Source: Plutella xylostella (taxonomy: Eukaryota; Arthropoda; Insecta; Lepidoptera; Plutellidae). From it: a stretch of 64,000 nt of DNA. Positions 25,290 through 35,260 of the stretch are shown piece after piece (the first letter of the stretch is position 1; every line of letters starts with the position of its first letter). The notes under the pieces are model-generated. The model did not search any database. It was not told the origin of the DNA and saw nothing but the letters and a program-made list of their open reading frames with translations. The stretch covers positions 3,789,501-3,853,500 of the forward strand of contig NC_063983.1 of the NCBI RefSeq assembly GCF_932276165.1, read 5' to 3'. A program made the translations under genes and the position numbers.

Positions 25290-25592
25290 CTAGTGTTACA
25301 TGCATTGTCTCATGTGATCTAGTAGTTTCAGTATAAATTAATGAATGTTAATGCACTTGTAATTTTCTATTTAATTTAATTTGGTTCAGTTACGTCTTTT
25401 AACAGTTTATTATGTGTGATGTGACGGTGCAACAGTTAGTTAATAAAAACCATCAGTGTTTGTTGGTATCTTGTAACTTGTATTGACCGTGTTGTTGGTC
25501 AATTCGATTGAAGATTGTTGTGAAATAAGAATAAATAAAGCTTCCATTGACTGTACCGAGTTAAAATATTAGTACAATACAAAAATACTTAC

Positions 25593-25725
25593 TCAAGTCA
25601 GGTCCATGTTCACTTTGGGCGGCGGACTTCAGCGACTCAAAGTATAGTTCCCACTCCGACATCTCGCGCCGCCGCCGCCCGCGCGGTTCAAACGGCAGGT
25701 GCATATCTTCAAACATGCATCCCAT
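25593..25725 (-). CDS. Runt-domain transcription factor, coding exon 1 (N-terminus)
   Basis: This is the first coding exon of a RUNX-family gene. It reads from an ATG at 25725 to a donor at 25592 (exon end TTGA, then GTAAGT). It encodes about 44 residues ending in EHGPDL, plus the first base of the next codon. Two more in-frame ATGs lie at 25716 and 25704 (the latter begins MHLPFEP), so the true start is uncertain; an in-frame TGA about 30 bp upstream of the first ATG limits extension unless there is an upstream splice. An arginine-rich stretch (residues about 15-20) is followed by an acidic/aromatic segment (SEWELYFE). The link to exon 2 rests on matching phase, the consensus donor, and the joined text HGPDL-ITTNSP, which resembles the HGELVRTNSP-type lead into Runt domains. 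The exon itself is not conserved enough to be certain alone. Confidence 0.82.
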
Positions 25726-26549
25726 GCAAACTGCTTCTGTTGTAAAAACTCCTTGAAGTCAAACCTATAGGTGTTTCCACCTTCTTGGTTGTGAAAGTTT
25801 TCCTTTTTCAAAAGAAGAAAAAGTTTGAAGGAATTTCTGCAGCAAGGAGGATTGTGTTTTGTTTTTCTTGAATAGTGATATAAGTTTTTTAAAGTCCGTT
25901 TTGATTATTTGCACTAATTACAATTTACATTAGTTATATAAGTCTTTGTTAATAGTTAGTTTTATAAACGTTACACCCGTTTCACTAATTAGGACCACTT
26001 GTTGTTTTTATAGCTATGTGTGATCTAATGTTGTGATTCTTCAACGGATAAGGTTTTATCCCATACACTTTTCCAAAGTCGTGAGTAATTGAATTCGCAG
26101 ACGGATATTATGTTAATTACTGAGTCTTGGCCATGTGCCAATAAAATTTCCAAGTTTTGATGACAAGTCCAAAGTTTTTTTCTTAGTCTTTGTTTAACTA
26201 CATATAAATCCTTTTACTCATGAACTTTGACTTTTAGTTCTTCTTTGGACATCTAACTATCTATAGTTTTTATTTAAGTTAAGTTTGTGTTGTCTTCTCA
26301 GTTGAAAGAAATATTTGTACACTTGATTATCAGTATTATCACCTCGGTAGAGTCAGCGCATCACAACAAACTTTGTATTTTCCTTAATTCAATGTTAATG
26401 ACACCAGTATTAGAAAAGGCCTTGACGATTCCCGTCTTTCAACTTCACTCTCGTCATATTAAGATGATTCACCGGCCGATAAAGTTTCGTAAATCTCACA
26501 AAATTCTCAATGTCTTTGGATTTCCGGTGCCTTTTCTACGAACTAGGTG

Positions 26550-26890
26550 GTTTTAATTTATTCTTGCGCCCACGCAGGTTATGTTGGAATCAGCTGTTCT
26601 AGCTATGCGGAGTTTCCCGGTGTGTAGTGGAGCGCTATGTGTTTTTGTAAGCAATGAACGCGTGATCGCGCGTCACACGTATTTACCGCGTCTGAGTCAC
26701 GGCGGCGCGACGCGTGTGTCGCCGGCGACGGTCGCTGCACTACTGCCGCCGCCATTCTGTCACTCACTGCCTTCATTCTCTGCGGTCAATCTGCGGTTTG
26801 GCCACGCTTCATTTGTCGGGAAAATGCGCGATAGCGTGCTCTCCCTCCAACCGCCGGGCCAGCGCTACCGTGCGAGAGAGATACGTTAAA
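26550..26890 (-). promoter_or_regulatory. CpG-rich block upstream of the Runt-domain gene, candidate promoter/5'UTR
   Basis: A sharp local rise in GC and CpG in otherwise AT-rich DNA, 0.85-1.2 kb upstream of the first coding exon, with no repeat signature. It contains two RUNX-type TGCGGT motifs 11 bp apart (26781 and 26792), which would fit autoregulation. Open frames across it have no recognisable protein content. The promoter role is inferred from position and composition; no clear TATA or initiator was identified. Confidence 0.4.
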
Positions 26891-28407
26891 GTTTTGTAAC
26901 GTTGAATATTTTTGTTTAGCTCCATTGTTGGAGGGAAATATTGTGAGCTTTTTCATTTCGACGTGTAGTCTGTTTTGCTAGTCCCTTGCGGTTTCAGAAG
27001 AAAGAGACGTCTAGAGATGCAGTCGTCTACCGCTAATTGCAGCCATTTCTGCTGAGACTTCTCGAGGTAGAGGAGGTAATAAACTAAACTTTTGTAGTTG
27101 ATTTAGAGAAAGTCTCAGTTTTATGACAAATGGACCTGAAATAATAATAAATTTTAAAATGCAATAATGCTCACATATTTATTTCAGTTATTTGTTTCAA
27201 AAAGTAGGGATTTCATTTTATTTGATAGAAAATACGTATTACTAACGCACGTTTGCCTGATTGTGTAGATTAAAGGACAAATAATCTACAAAGAACCTAC
27301 GTATTTTGAATCGAAAATATAGTAACTTAATTGTGAAGTTTTATCTTTATGCTGATAAGTTGTAGGTAGGTATGAAAGCAAAATATACATAATGAGAAAA
27401 TAATGATAAATTAAATTAGTGATATTAATGAGTTTCGAGCACTTAATTTACATTCGAATACTGAATCCAATGTTTGCAATTAAAATAAATTTGAACGCTC
27501 CAATTTATTGTCATTTATAAAGAGAGGCTGTTCTTTATACATTTACTTCCCTGTATGGTTGTTGATCAATATTTGACCCGTCAATTATATATAGATCCTG
27601 AATTGTTTAACACTTTATTTCACACAAAACTGTATCAGTTTTTTATGTATGTTAGGTATATTCTAAAACTAATTTTGTTTCTTTTTTTGAAGACAGAACT
27701 ATTTCCGAACACACTATAAAAGTAGAAATATAAGGTAGTATGAAATGTATGAAATAATATGATAACTGAATAAAAAATACATAACACAAACATATGAATG
27801 ATACTAGCATGTTTTATGAATTAGGTCACTTGATATGATGTAATTTTTAAGGCGAAAACTAAATAATAGGAAATTATATGACGTTGGTGAGTAGTACATT
27901 TATTATTAATTCACGAATTAATAAGTAAATAATAATATAGGTATTATGTATCACAAGATAAATAGGAATAGATAAGATATATATAATATAATAGAGTCAT
28001 TTTACCAATAACAATTATAAAGTACACAAACCTTAAAAACGACCAAAAAGTTTCATTCATGAAAGTAAAAAGGCGGGCTTCATCTAGTGCTGTATACGAT
28101 ACGTCCTCAAGGCGGGCGGGGGCGGGGCGCCCGCCCTCAAGACACGCGGCCCGGGCGGAAAAATGTACCGAACCTACCTGTTGAAGTTGAGTAATACAGG
28201 TGTAGGTATGGAGAGATTAAAATTTTCCTCAAGAAGAAGTCTACACTAAAGACTCAAAAGAACTTGTTACAGATTTGGTAGTGGTGATAGTTTCTCTGAT
28301 AGGTACTTATTTTACGTGATGATTTTTACGTGCGGTATTTTTTCCACTAGGGATCGTTCTTATCAATATACGTCTAAGTAACTGCCGTATAAAGAATAAC
28401 TGTCTTA

Positions 28408-28548
28408 GGGCCTGTTCCACAATGTCTGGTTAGTGGCTACCTGTCGGATAAAATACATGCTGTCACTCTCTGTCATTATTTTTTAGACAGTGACAGTATG
28501 TATTTTATCCGACAGGTAGCCACTAACCAGACATTGTGGAACAGGCCC
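28408..28548. mobile_element. Hairpin MITE with GGGCCTGTTCCAC ends and TTA duplications
   Basis: A 141-bp element in which arms of about 65 bp (28408-28473 and 28484-28548) are almost perfect inverted repeats, leaving only a short loop. It is flanked by TTA on both sides, as in PIF/Harbinger-type insertions. The near-perfect arms suggest recent activity or conversion of the arms. Confidence 0.85.
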
Positions 28549-28569
28549 TTAAAGTTGTTTTTCTAAAAA

Positions 28570-28662
28570 GGTTAATCATAATGTCTGTTTAGCCCATCTG
28601 CAGGTAGCATCATGTATTTTATCCCACAGGTTGCCATCAAAATGTGAAACAGGCCCTTTAAA
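28570..28662. mobile_element. Decayed relative of the adjacent hairpin MITE
   Basis: Contains AATGTCTG, CATGTATTTTATCCCACAGG and an end AAACAGGCCC that match the complete element beside it, with many substitutions and losses. Confidence 0.55.
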
Positions 28663-29289
28663 TTTCTAATTCCGAGCACCAATAATCAGATGAGCTCTGT
28701 TTAATGGTTTTCAAGATCACGCTCTCGCCACAAACCGTCGATAGTTCATTCAGAAGACCACAAACCAGAGTGTAGCCCTGCGGCAAGTCGTAAGCCTGGA
28801 ATATGGTTGGAAGAGATCACATAATTTTGGCTGCGCAATCTGGGCATTTAAACACACAAGGGAAACTTTTTTAAAGAAGTTACTAATTCACTGCAAAATT
28901 AACAGTACCTACGCTTTGTTTTAAAAGTTAATAAATTATAGGGGTTTTTTGGTGTTAAATATACACGGTATTGCAAAATTTATACTTACATGTAATAAGC
29001 CTAAAGGGGGTGACTCAGGGGGTCAATCTGCATTATTATTGTTCTACTTTTAAACATTGGAGTCATTTTTTTAATAAAAGAGGATACCCTTATATTTTTT
29101 GGTCGAAATAAATATCTGATAAACTTAGAAGAGAGCATTATCATCAAAATTATACAAACGGAAGTGAAATATGACACTCAATGATAAGAGTTGGTTTGTT
29201 ACAGTTTCTATCTGACCTATACCAATATACCGTGGGAATTCCTGATAGACCGAGCCGAGCCGAAATGATGGAAGAGTAATTTTATTATT

Positions 29290-29630
29290 CATCAACCTAT
29301 CACGTCCCCATTGCCGGGGCACGGATCTCCTTCTAATGAACGAAGTGTTTTTTAGGCCTAGTCCACTACACAGGCCTAGTGCGTATTGGTGAATCCCAAC
29401 ACAAGCAATCTTATGCTGAGAGAGTTGTTGGGTAAGTGGCCAACCCGACTGTCAGATGTTTTCAAGCTGGCAGAAGGCCTTTGACTAGGCTTTACGGCCG
29501 CTGCTGAAACAGCAACCGGGACCCACGGCTTAAAACGTGCCGTTTGAAGCACGGAAGCGCCCAAAAAACAAATACATAGAAATCGGTCACCCATCCAATC
29601 AGTGACCGTACCATGTGTAGCTTAACTTCA
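29290..29630 (-). mobile_element. LINE-derived 3' fragment
   Basis: It contains TTAGGCCTAGTCCACTAC, CGACTGTCAGATGTTTTCAA and GCTGAAACAGCAACC and matches the block at 15575-15785. It belongs to a common class of lepidopteran LINE 3' ends that begin near a CATCATCA run on this strand. Confidence 0.6.
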
Positions 29631-30759
29631 AGTGCTACTTACTGAAAAAATTGCTCTGAAAAACTGAAATGATTAAAACATACCATTCATGTAAGTAAAG
29701 TATTTGATGTCTACAAACAACCTACCTACCTACAATGACGACACTTTAACCACTGGTCAATAAAAAACAACATAATTTACTAACAATGGACAAATTAATT
29801 CATTTTATCCTCTAAAAACCACAAACACCTACCTTAGCTTATAGACCACCATAGACAACGAACCACGACAGCTGTCCAGCAGACAGCCAGGAGTGTTCTA
29901 TTATCCTCACTGACCCTCACTTAGCCCACCTACTGTAATCAAAATCTTACGTAAAATATGACAAAATTACTATAATTAACTGTTTCAGACACATCATATT
30001 ATGGCATTGTCACCGTGATCCCTTTCCATATCATAATAATGCAGACCACAATGTTGACAGATTTTCATTCAGCAGACCACAACCCACAGCCGTCGTCTTG
30101 TGGCGCCCCCTACCGGTGTGGCCATTTAATATGTTCTTACCAGTTAACACAATTAAAAATGTTTTCTTGGACTAGGTGTCAGCAAGTGGGTTGAGACCAC
30201 AAAGTAGGAATTGGTTGAAAAAAAACGTCTAGAGTCTAACTAAAGTGTTGTGTGCATTTGATAATTGTAGCCAGCGCAATCATTTATATTTATCGGATTT
30301 AACTGAATTTATTACCGATTTCTGTAAAGGCTGTAGTGATTTTGCAACGATTAGTCTTTTCAAAATATCTTCAAAATTGGCATCCAGAACGGATAGCAGT
30401 CTACCTGTTGGACTTAGGCCTCTTCTTATTAGCGGGCCGTTCGTTAGTCCACCCGGTCCCAGGGCAGCCGTGCTAAAGCCTACTTACTATGATTTTCTTT
30501 GTTATACTTTAAATAGTAAATTATTTAGTTATATGTCAAATATATAAATTAAACTGTCTACCTATGATGAATAAGGCACACCCAGCTAAACTATACCCAA
30601 CTCCTAATAGCTATAACAAGGGTAAATTGACAATAGGTCGGCAATCGGACTCGAATGTGAATGGTGAATGAGCGAGGGTGTTATCAAGCCAGGCTAACAC
30701 TAGACCGAGCTAGTAACAGCGCGTCTACTCTAGCTTTGCGATTTTTTAAAGGCTACGAT

Positions 30760-30905
30760 AATGTATTAGAATAGAATAGAATACTCTTTATTTTACACCT
30801 TTAAAAAAAACATTACAAAATCACAACTTATATATAACATAGTACAAAAAAGGCGATCTTATTGCTTAAAGCAATATCTACCAGACAACCTTGCTGTATT
30901 AGAGA
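30760..30905 (-). repeat. Interspersed retroposon-like repeat, copy 1
   Basis: CTCTTTATTTTACACC followed by AAAAAGGCGATCTTATTGC and TCTACCAGACAACCTT is a common moth repeat, probably a LINE tail. Similar blocks occur at about 17815-17880, 35108-35260, 38975-39080 and 42130-42240. Confidence 0.55.
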
Positions 30906-31287
30906 ATAATTGGAATTTCTGTTTGAATAAATCCACGTGAAACTGACATTATAAGTATCTTAAATGTTGTACCTACTTATCTGATTAATTTTGTATTAAG
31001 TACAGCCCTCTCGAACTCTATGTTAACTTTTAGCTGCCTAAGCGCGGATTATTTCAAGACACGATACAATTTTAATGGGAGATTTTCAACCATAGACAAC
31101 AACAGATTATAGATGGCGCTAGTAAAACTTCATACTCAACAGCACTGCATTTTTTTTTTGCCGGCATGGATTCCAGTCCTTTTAGCCAATACAAAAACCC
31201 AATGGATGTTAATTCAACCATATCCAATAAGTAGCTGTTATATTATGCTTAATATGAATTTGTTAGTTCCTCAATATACTAAAATTA

Positions 31288-31350
31288 TGTACAGTTAGCT
31301 GCAAAAGTCGTTATACAGTAGCTAAGTTTCAAAACATCGGTGCACTGTAA
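31288..31350. mobile_element. Left-end fragment of the same Tc1/mariner-like MITE
   Basis: TACAGTTAGCTGCAAAAGTC resembles the end of the element at 9073-9209. No matching right end follows. Confidence 0.4.
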
Positions 31351-31636
31351 GACGGAAGAAGTAGCTTCACATTTTTTTTACTATGAACAATCTTATCACC
31401 ATAACTCTCCAGAAGTCGCTGTGCATGTCTCCCATTAGTTGAACCCATGCAGTGTTATAATTTTCTTTATCCTTTGTTCGTAAAACCGGAGTGCGCCCCC
31501 AGGCAATCTGCGGTTGTCTGCGTTCTAACTAGCCGAATTGTTTACAAACAGACGACCTGGCTGCGCGGTACATCGTACATCGCTTGCATCTCTATGAAAC
31601 TGTAATCATTGGTGTGTGGACGGAGGAGTACCTAAG

Positions 31637-31980
31637 TATGCTCACGAGTAATGAAAAAGTTTCAAGCTTACTTGTTTACTTGTCTTCACCAAATGACCCA
31701 CTTTTTTAAAACAATTAGTTTAGAATTTGATCGAAATATTTACTTTTTTTTTTTTAATCTATTTTTATTTGGGGACTTTGTTTTCTATAGAAAACATGTC
31801 AGTCTCATCATACCCTAATACAAGATAACAATCTGCTATTTCTTAACCTTAAATTTACGTTTTTAGTTGGTAATATTCTGATTTTCTGTTAAATGTACTT
31901 CAATGTTGTAGACGGCCTCGTTAAGTTAGTGTTTTTCGTCGAGTAATTTGGAACTTTTTCATTGCTTTCATATTTGGGCA
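31637..31980. mobile_element. MITE with CTCACGGGCAATGAAAA ends, copy 2
   Basis: Same order of blocks as copy 1: a CTCACGAGTAATGAAAAAG end, the middle TTGGTAATATTCTGAT and TCTGTTAAATGTACTT, and a CTTTTTCATTGC right side. It is about 95 bp longer and more decayed at the right end. Confidence 0.65.
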
Positions 31981-32342
31981 AGTACCTAAGTGAGTACCTA
32001 ATTGTTACATAAAAACAAACAATATTTTAACAATCACAAAACTATTAAACCTAAACTATTCAAGATAGCTAATATCCATAATATTGTATAAATACCCTTG
32101 CAAAGGCATTACAAATGCTAAACACTGGTGATGTCCCATTATTACTGTAAGTGGACCTAGTTAGTCCGTATATACGTCACTAGGGGGGTTACTTTAGCTA
32201 TACAAAAGCGAGCGAACAGTAGCATTCATGCAGTCGGTATGTTTAATGCAACGAGTTTTTTTTTTATAAGTTTTTTATTTCCATTTCAGATAGAGTCGTG
32301 GTTAGCGCTCCGACACTTTGTATTAGCCATAGACTTATACAA

Positions 32343-32470
32343 AATCAAAATCAAAATATTTATTGCAATCAAGTGTACATTAGATCTTAAATATAGGGGT
32401 GCTTAATACTTGATTACCCATATTGGGCACTGCAAAGTGACAGCGTTGTCTGTCCTTATATAAATTATCT
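32343..32470 (-). repeat. SINE/LINE tail with CAAAATATTTATTGCAATCA
   Basis: AATCAAAATCAAAATATTTA near the left edge is the reverse complement of a tail of the type AATAAA...TTTGACTTTGA. A forward tail of that type stands at about 32905-32935, so two retroposon ends face away from a 440-bp segment. Confidence 0.45.
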
Positions 32471-33225
32471 AAAGAATCTAAAGAAGATAGATAGTTATAC
32501 TTAGTACTTACAATCTAACTATAAAATTAAACACATTAATGTAAACACAATAATAAATAATCTTAGATAATCAACTTATTTGGAGAGCACATCATATTTA
32601 TCTACAATATTAGTCTATGGTATTAGCTATGCCAGTTTGACCCCCATGGGTACAAATCATGGCTACAAATGCCTACATTTAGCCTCAGTTGTGACGTCAC
32701 GCCTCCCCTCCTGTATTGTGGTGCTTGACAAGCGGTATTGTTTGTACACAGAATATGTATATGTATAATTATGTATACATCTGAATTGTCTGAATACATG
32801 TATATTTCTCCGATAGAGGAGGTTTAACAGAAAGAGCCCCCCTTATCCGAACGGAGAGTAGTTTGTAAAAATTGACGTTCATCAGAAAATTTTATATTTT
32901 TACGATGAATAAAAGTTTTACTTTGACTTTGACGGGCATATTTCAGAGGGTTATTTGAAGTTTGATTGTGAATGCACCTCTGCCTACCCCGTAAGGGAGT
33001 ACATTAGTACTAGTAGTAGTAGGTGTGAGTGTTTTTTTTTATTTTTTTATTGTGAAGGTATTTGTCTGTGGCATTGTAGCTTTTTGGCTTTTAAATGATA
33101 TTTTTCAACGTATTTTGAGGTAATGCTAAGGATGACCTAAGTCACCCCCTTCTTGATAGAGAAGTAGCAGGTAGGTAGGTAAAATGTTCCATGGTCAACC
33201 CCTTTTGGCTTACTAATTTACTATA

Positions 33226-33264
33226 TCCTAATCCTAACTAATATTATAAATGCGAAAGTAACTG

Positions 33265-33303
<39 letters not shown>

Positions 33304-33454
33304 TACTCTTTCACGCCAAAACTACTGAACGGATTTGAATGAAATTTGGTATACATACGGTCTAGACCCTGGGAATGAACATAGGCTACTTTTTATCCCG
33401 GAATTCCCACGGGAAAACTTTTTAAGGCGAGGCGAAGCGCGCGGGGACAGCTAG
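33226..33454 (+). mobile_element. Lep1-like Helitron, copy 3
   Basis: Same family, with TC start, CTGT microsatellite, conserved middle, and CAGCTAG end inserted between A and T. The TCCTAA start is duplicated, as in copies 2 and 5. Confidence 0.92.
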
Positions 33455-34028
33455 TATAAAATAAATTTATTTTATTTGGAATACCTAATCATTATAATCT
33501 AGGTACATACATAACATGTCAATACCTTGTGTAAATTAGTTATAACGTGGAGAATTAATGGTTAAGCTGATACGTTTTCTGTTAAATTAATTAATTTAAT
33601 GTTATAAGGTCATGAATTCGATAAGCATACTGGGAAAGCCCATAGTTCGCACAAATTACAAAACGACCGGCGACCGTGGCAACTAGACATGATTCATCAA
33701 TAATGTAGCTACGTATGTAGGTAAATAAAACTTACCTACATACACGTAGTAGAGTAGGTAGGTTACTAAAGTACCTACTTATATTAGCAGAACACAATTG
33801 CATTAATATTTATGTTGGTATACATATACATAGAATCGGTCCTAGTTGTTACTTATTATTGCTTATAATAGGTGATAATTTACTTATATAAAATAGTACA
33901 CTTACATAATAATTATCTTAAGAAAGAGTTTAGTAAGTACTTACATACGTTACATTTGATATCGGATGTCAAGAAACAAAGTTTTTGTAAAAAAAATTAA
34001 ACAACAATGTTTATTTCGGAGGTTTTTA

Positions 34029-34052
34029 AATGAAGCTCGCGGGCAACAGTTA
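34029..34052 (+). mobile_element. Helitron 3'-end remnant
   Basis: Only the terminal GAAGCTCGCGGGCAACAGTTAG part remains, resembling the 3' ends of the complete Helitrons in the window. Confidence 0.4.
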
Positions 34053-34269
34053 GTAATAAAATTAAAAAAATGTTAACGCCATCTAACGGAACTTAATGAT
34101 ACTAGAAGAGACTCATAATAAGTCTGAATCTAAACAAGTAACGGCCTGGTTCTCTGCAGTCTTACCCAATGACAGGATCAACTAGTTCTGAGTGAATTGT
34201 GTAGATGGCGTTGTCATGCATTTTACATAATAGTTCTAACATTCAACTAAAGAGGTCTCTAGTAGACGT

Positions 34270-34860
34270 TTTTAGGGTTCCGTAGCCAAAATGGCAAAAA
34301 CGGAACCCTTATAGTTTCGTCATGTCCGTCTGTCCGTCTGTCCGTCTGTCCGTCTGTCCGTCTGTCCGTCTGTCACAGCCGATTTACTCGGAAACTATAA
34401 GTACTACAGTGATGAAATTTGATGGGAATATGTGTTGTATGAACCGCTACAAAAATATGACACTAAATAGTAAAAAAAAGAATTGGGGGTGGGGCCCCCC
34501 ATACATGTAACTGAGGGATGAAATTTTTTTTTTCGATGTACATACCCGTGTGGGGTATCAATAGAAAGGTCTTTTAAAATGATATAAAGTTTTCTAAAAA
34601 ACATTTTTCTTAAAGTGAACGGTTTTTGAGATATCAGCTCTCAAAGTCGTAAAAAGTATGTCCCCCCCCCTCTATTTTTATAACTACGGGGTATAAAATT
34701 CTAAAAAAAATAGAGGTGATGCATGCTAATTAACTCTTTCAACGATTTTTGGTTTGATCAAAGTATCTCTTATAGTTTTTGAGATAGGTTGATTTAACTG
34801 TAATTTTGCTGCTACGGAACCCTTTGTGCGCGAGCCCGACTCGCACTTGGCCGGTTTTTT
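34270..34860. repeat. Abundant lepidopteran interspersed repeat with GGGTTCCGTAGC ends
   Basis: The block begins AGGGTTCCGTAGC, has a CCGTCTGT microsatellite (about 34325-34372), and ends GCTACGGAACCC then GCGAGCCCGACTCGCACTTGG and a T-run. The 12-bp GGGTTCCGTAGC at 34275 and GCTACGGAACCC at 34812 are exact inverted copies. I recognise it as a common moth/butterfly repeat but not its class. Confidence 0.7.
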
Positions 34861-35107
34861 GATATTAAAACTAGATTTGGAAATGAAAATAAATACCTAT
34901 CTCATTGCTTATTTTTCAAAGAGAGCATCATCATCAGCTCGTAATAATAAGTAACTAATGAACAACTTTTCTAAAAAATATGAGTACTTATCTATGAAAA
35001 ATATCAGTAGGTATATCATATTATGCTATAATTTGACCATTTTGATATCTACAGTTCGGTCCAAACAACTTGATAGTTTCTCAAGTTGGATGCGATTAGG
35101 TATACAC

Positions 35108-35260
35108 TTTTATTTATTTATTTATTTTAACACTTCATTGTACACAAAAAACAAAAATACATAACAATTTATAAACACAGTAAAAGCATACAATGGCGGG
35201 CTTATTGCCAAATAGCAATTTCTTCCAGCCAACCTTTGTTGGTGGATAAAAGAGTTACTT
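35108..35260 (-). repeat. Interspersed retroposon-like repeat, copy 2
   Basis: TTTATTTATTTATTTTAACA, then CAATGGCGGGCTTATTGCC and TTTCTTCCAGCCAACCTTT, parallel to the block at 30760-30905. Confidence 0.55.

Larger units (their letters stand above)
21601..25592 (-). other. Runt-domain gene, intron 1
   Basis: A phase-1 intron of 3992 bp, from GT at 25592 to AG at 21601. It contains the whole 747-bp inverted-array element at 24543-25289, a small mariner-like MITE (about 24129-24250), a LINE-derived tail (about 24385-24525), a MITE with CCCCCAAATTC ends (22676-22840) and a minus-strand Helitron 3' end (22870-22900). The remainder is AT-rich with no recognisable coding. Confidence 0.85.
25726..30759. 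other. Upstream flank near the Runt-domain gene
   Basis: Holds the CpG-rich promoter candidate, a long AT-rich stretch (26900-28080) with nothing recognisable, a G/C-rich patch at about 28105-28160, the hairpin MITE pair and one LINE tail. No exon found. Confidence 0.5.

Noticed and set aside
33709..33749. Hairpin as a microRNA precursor
   Set aside because: The stem is only about 16-18 bp, too short for an animal pre-miRNA, and the arms are made of TACCTA-type simple sequence frequent in this genome.
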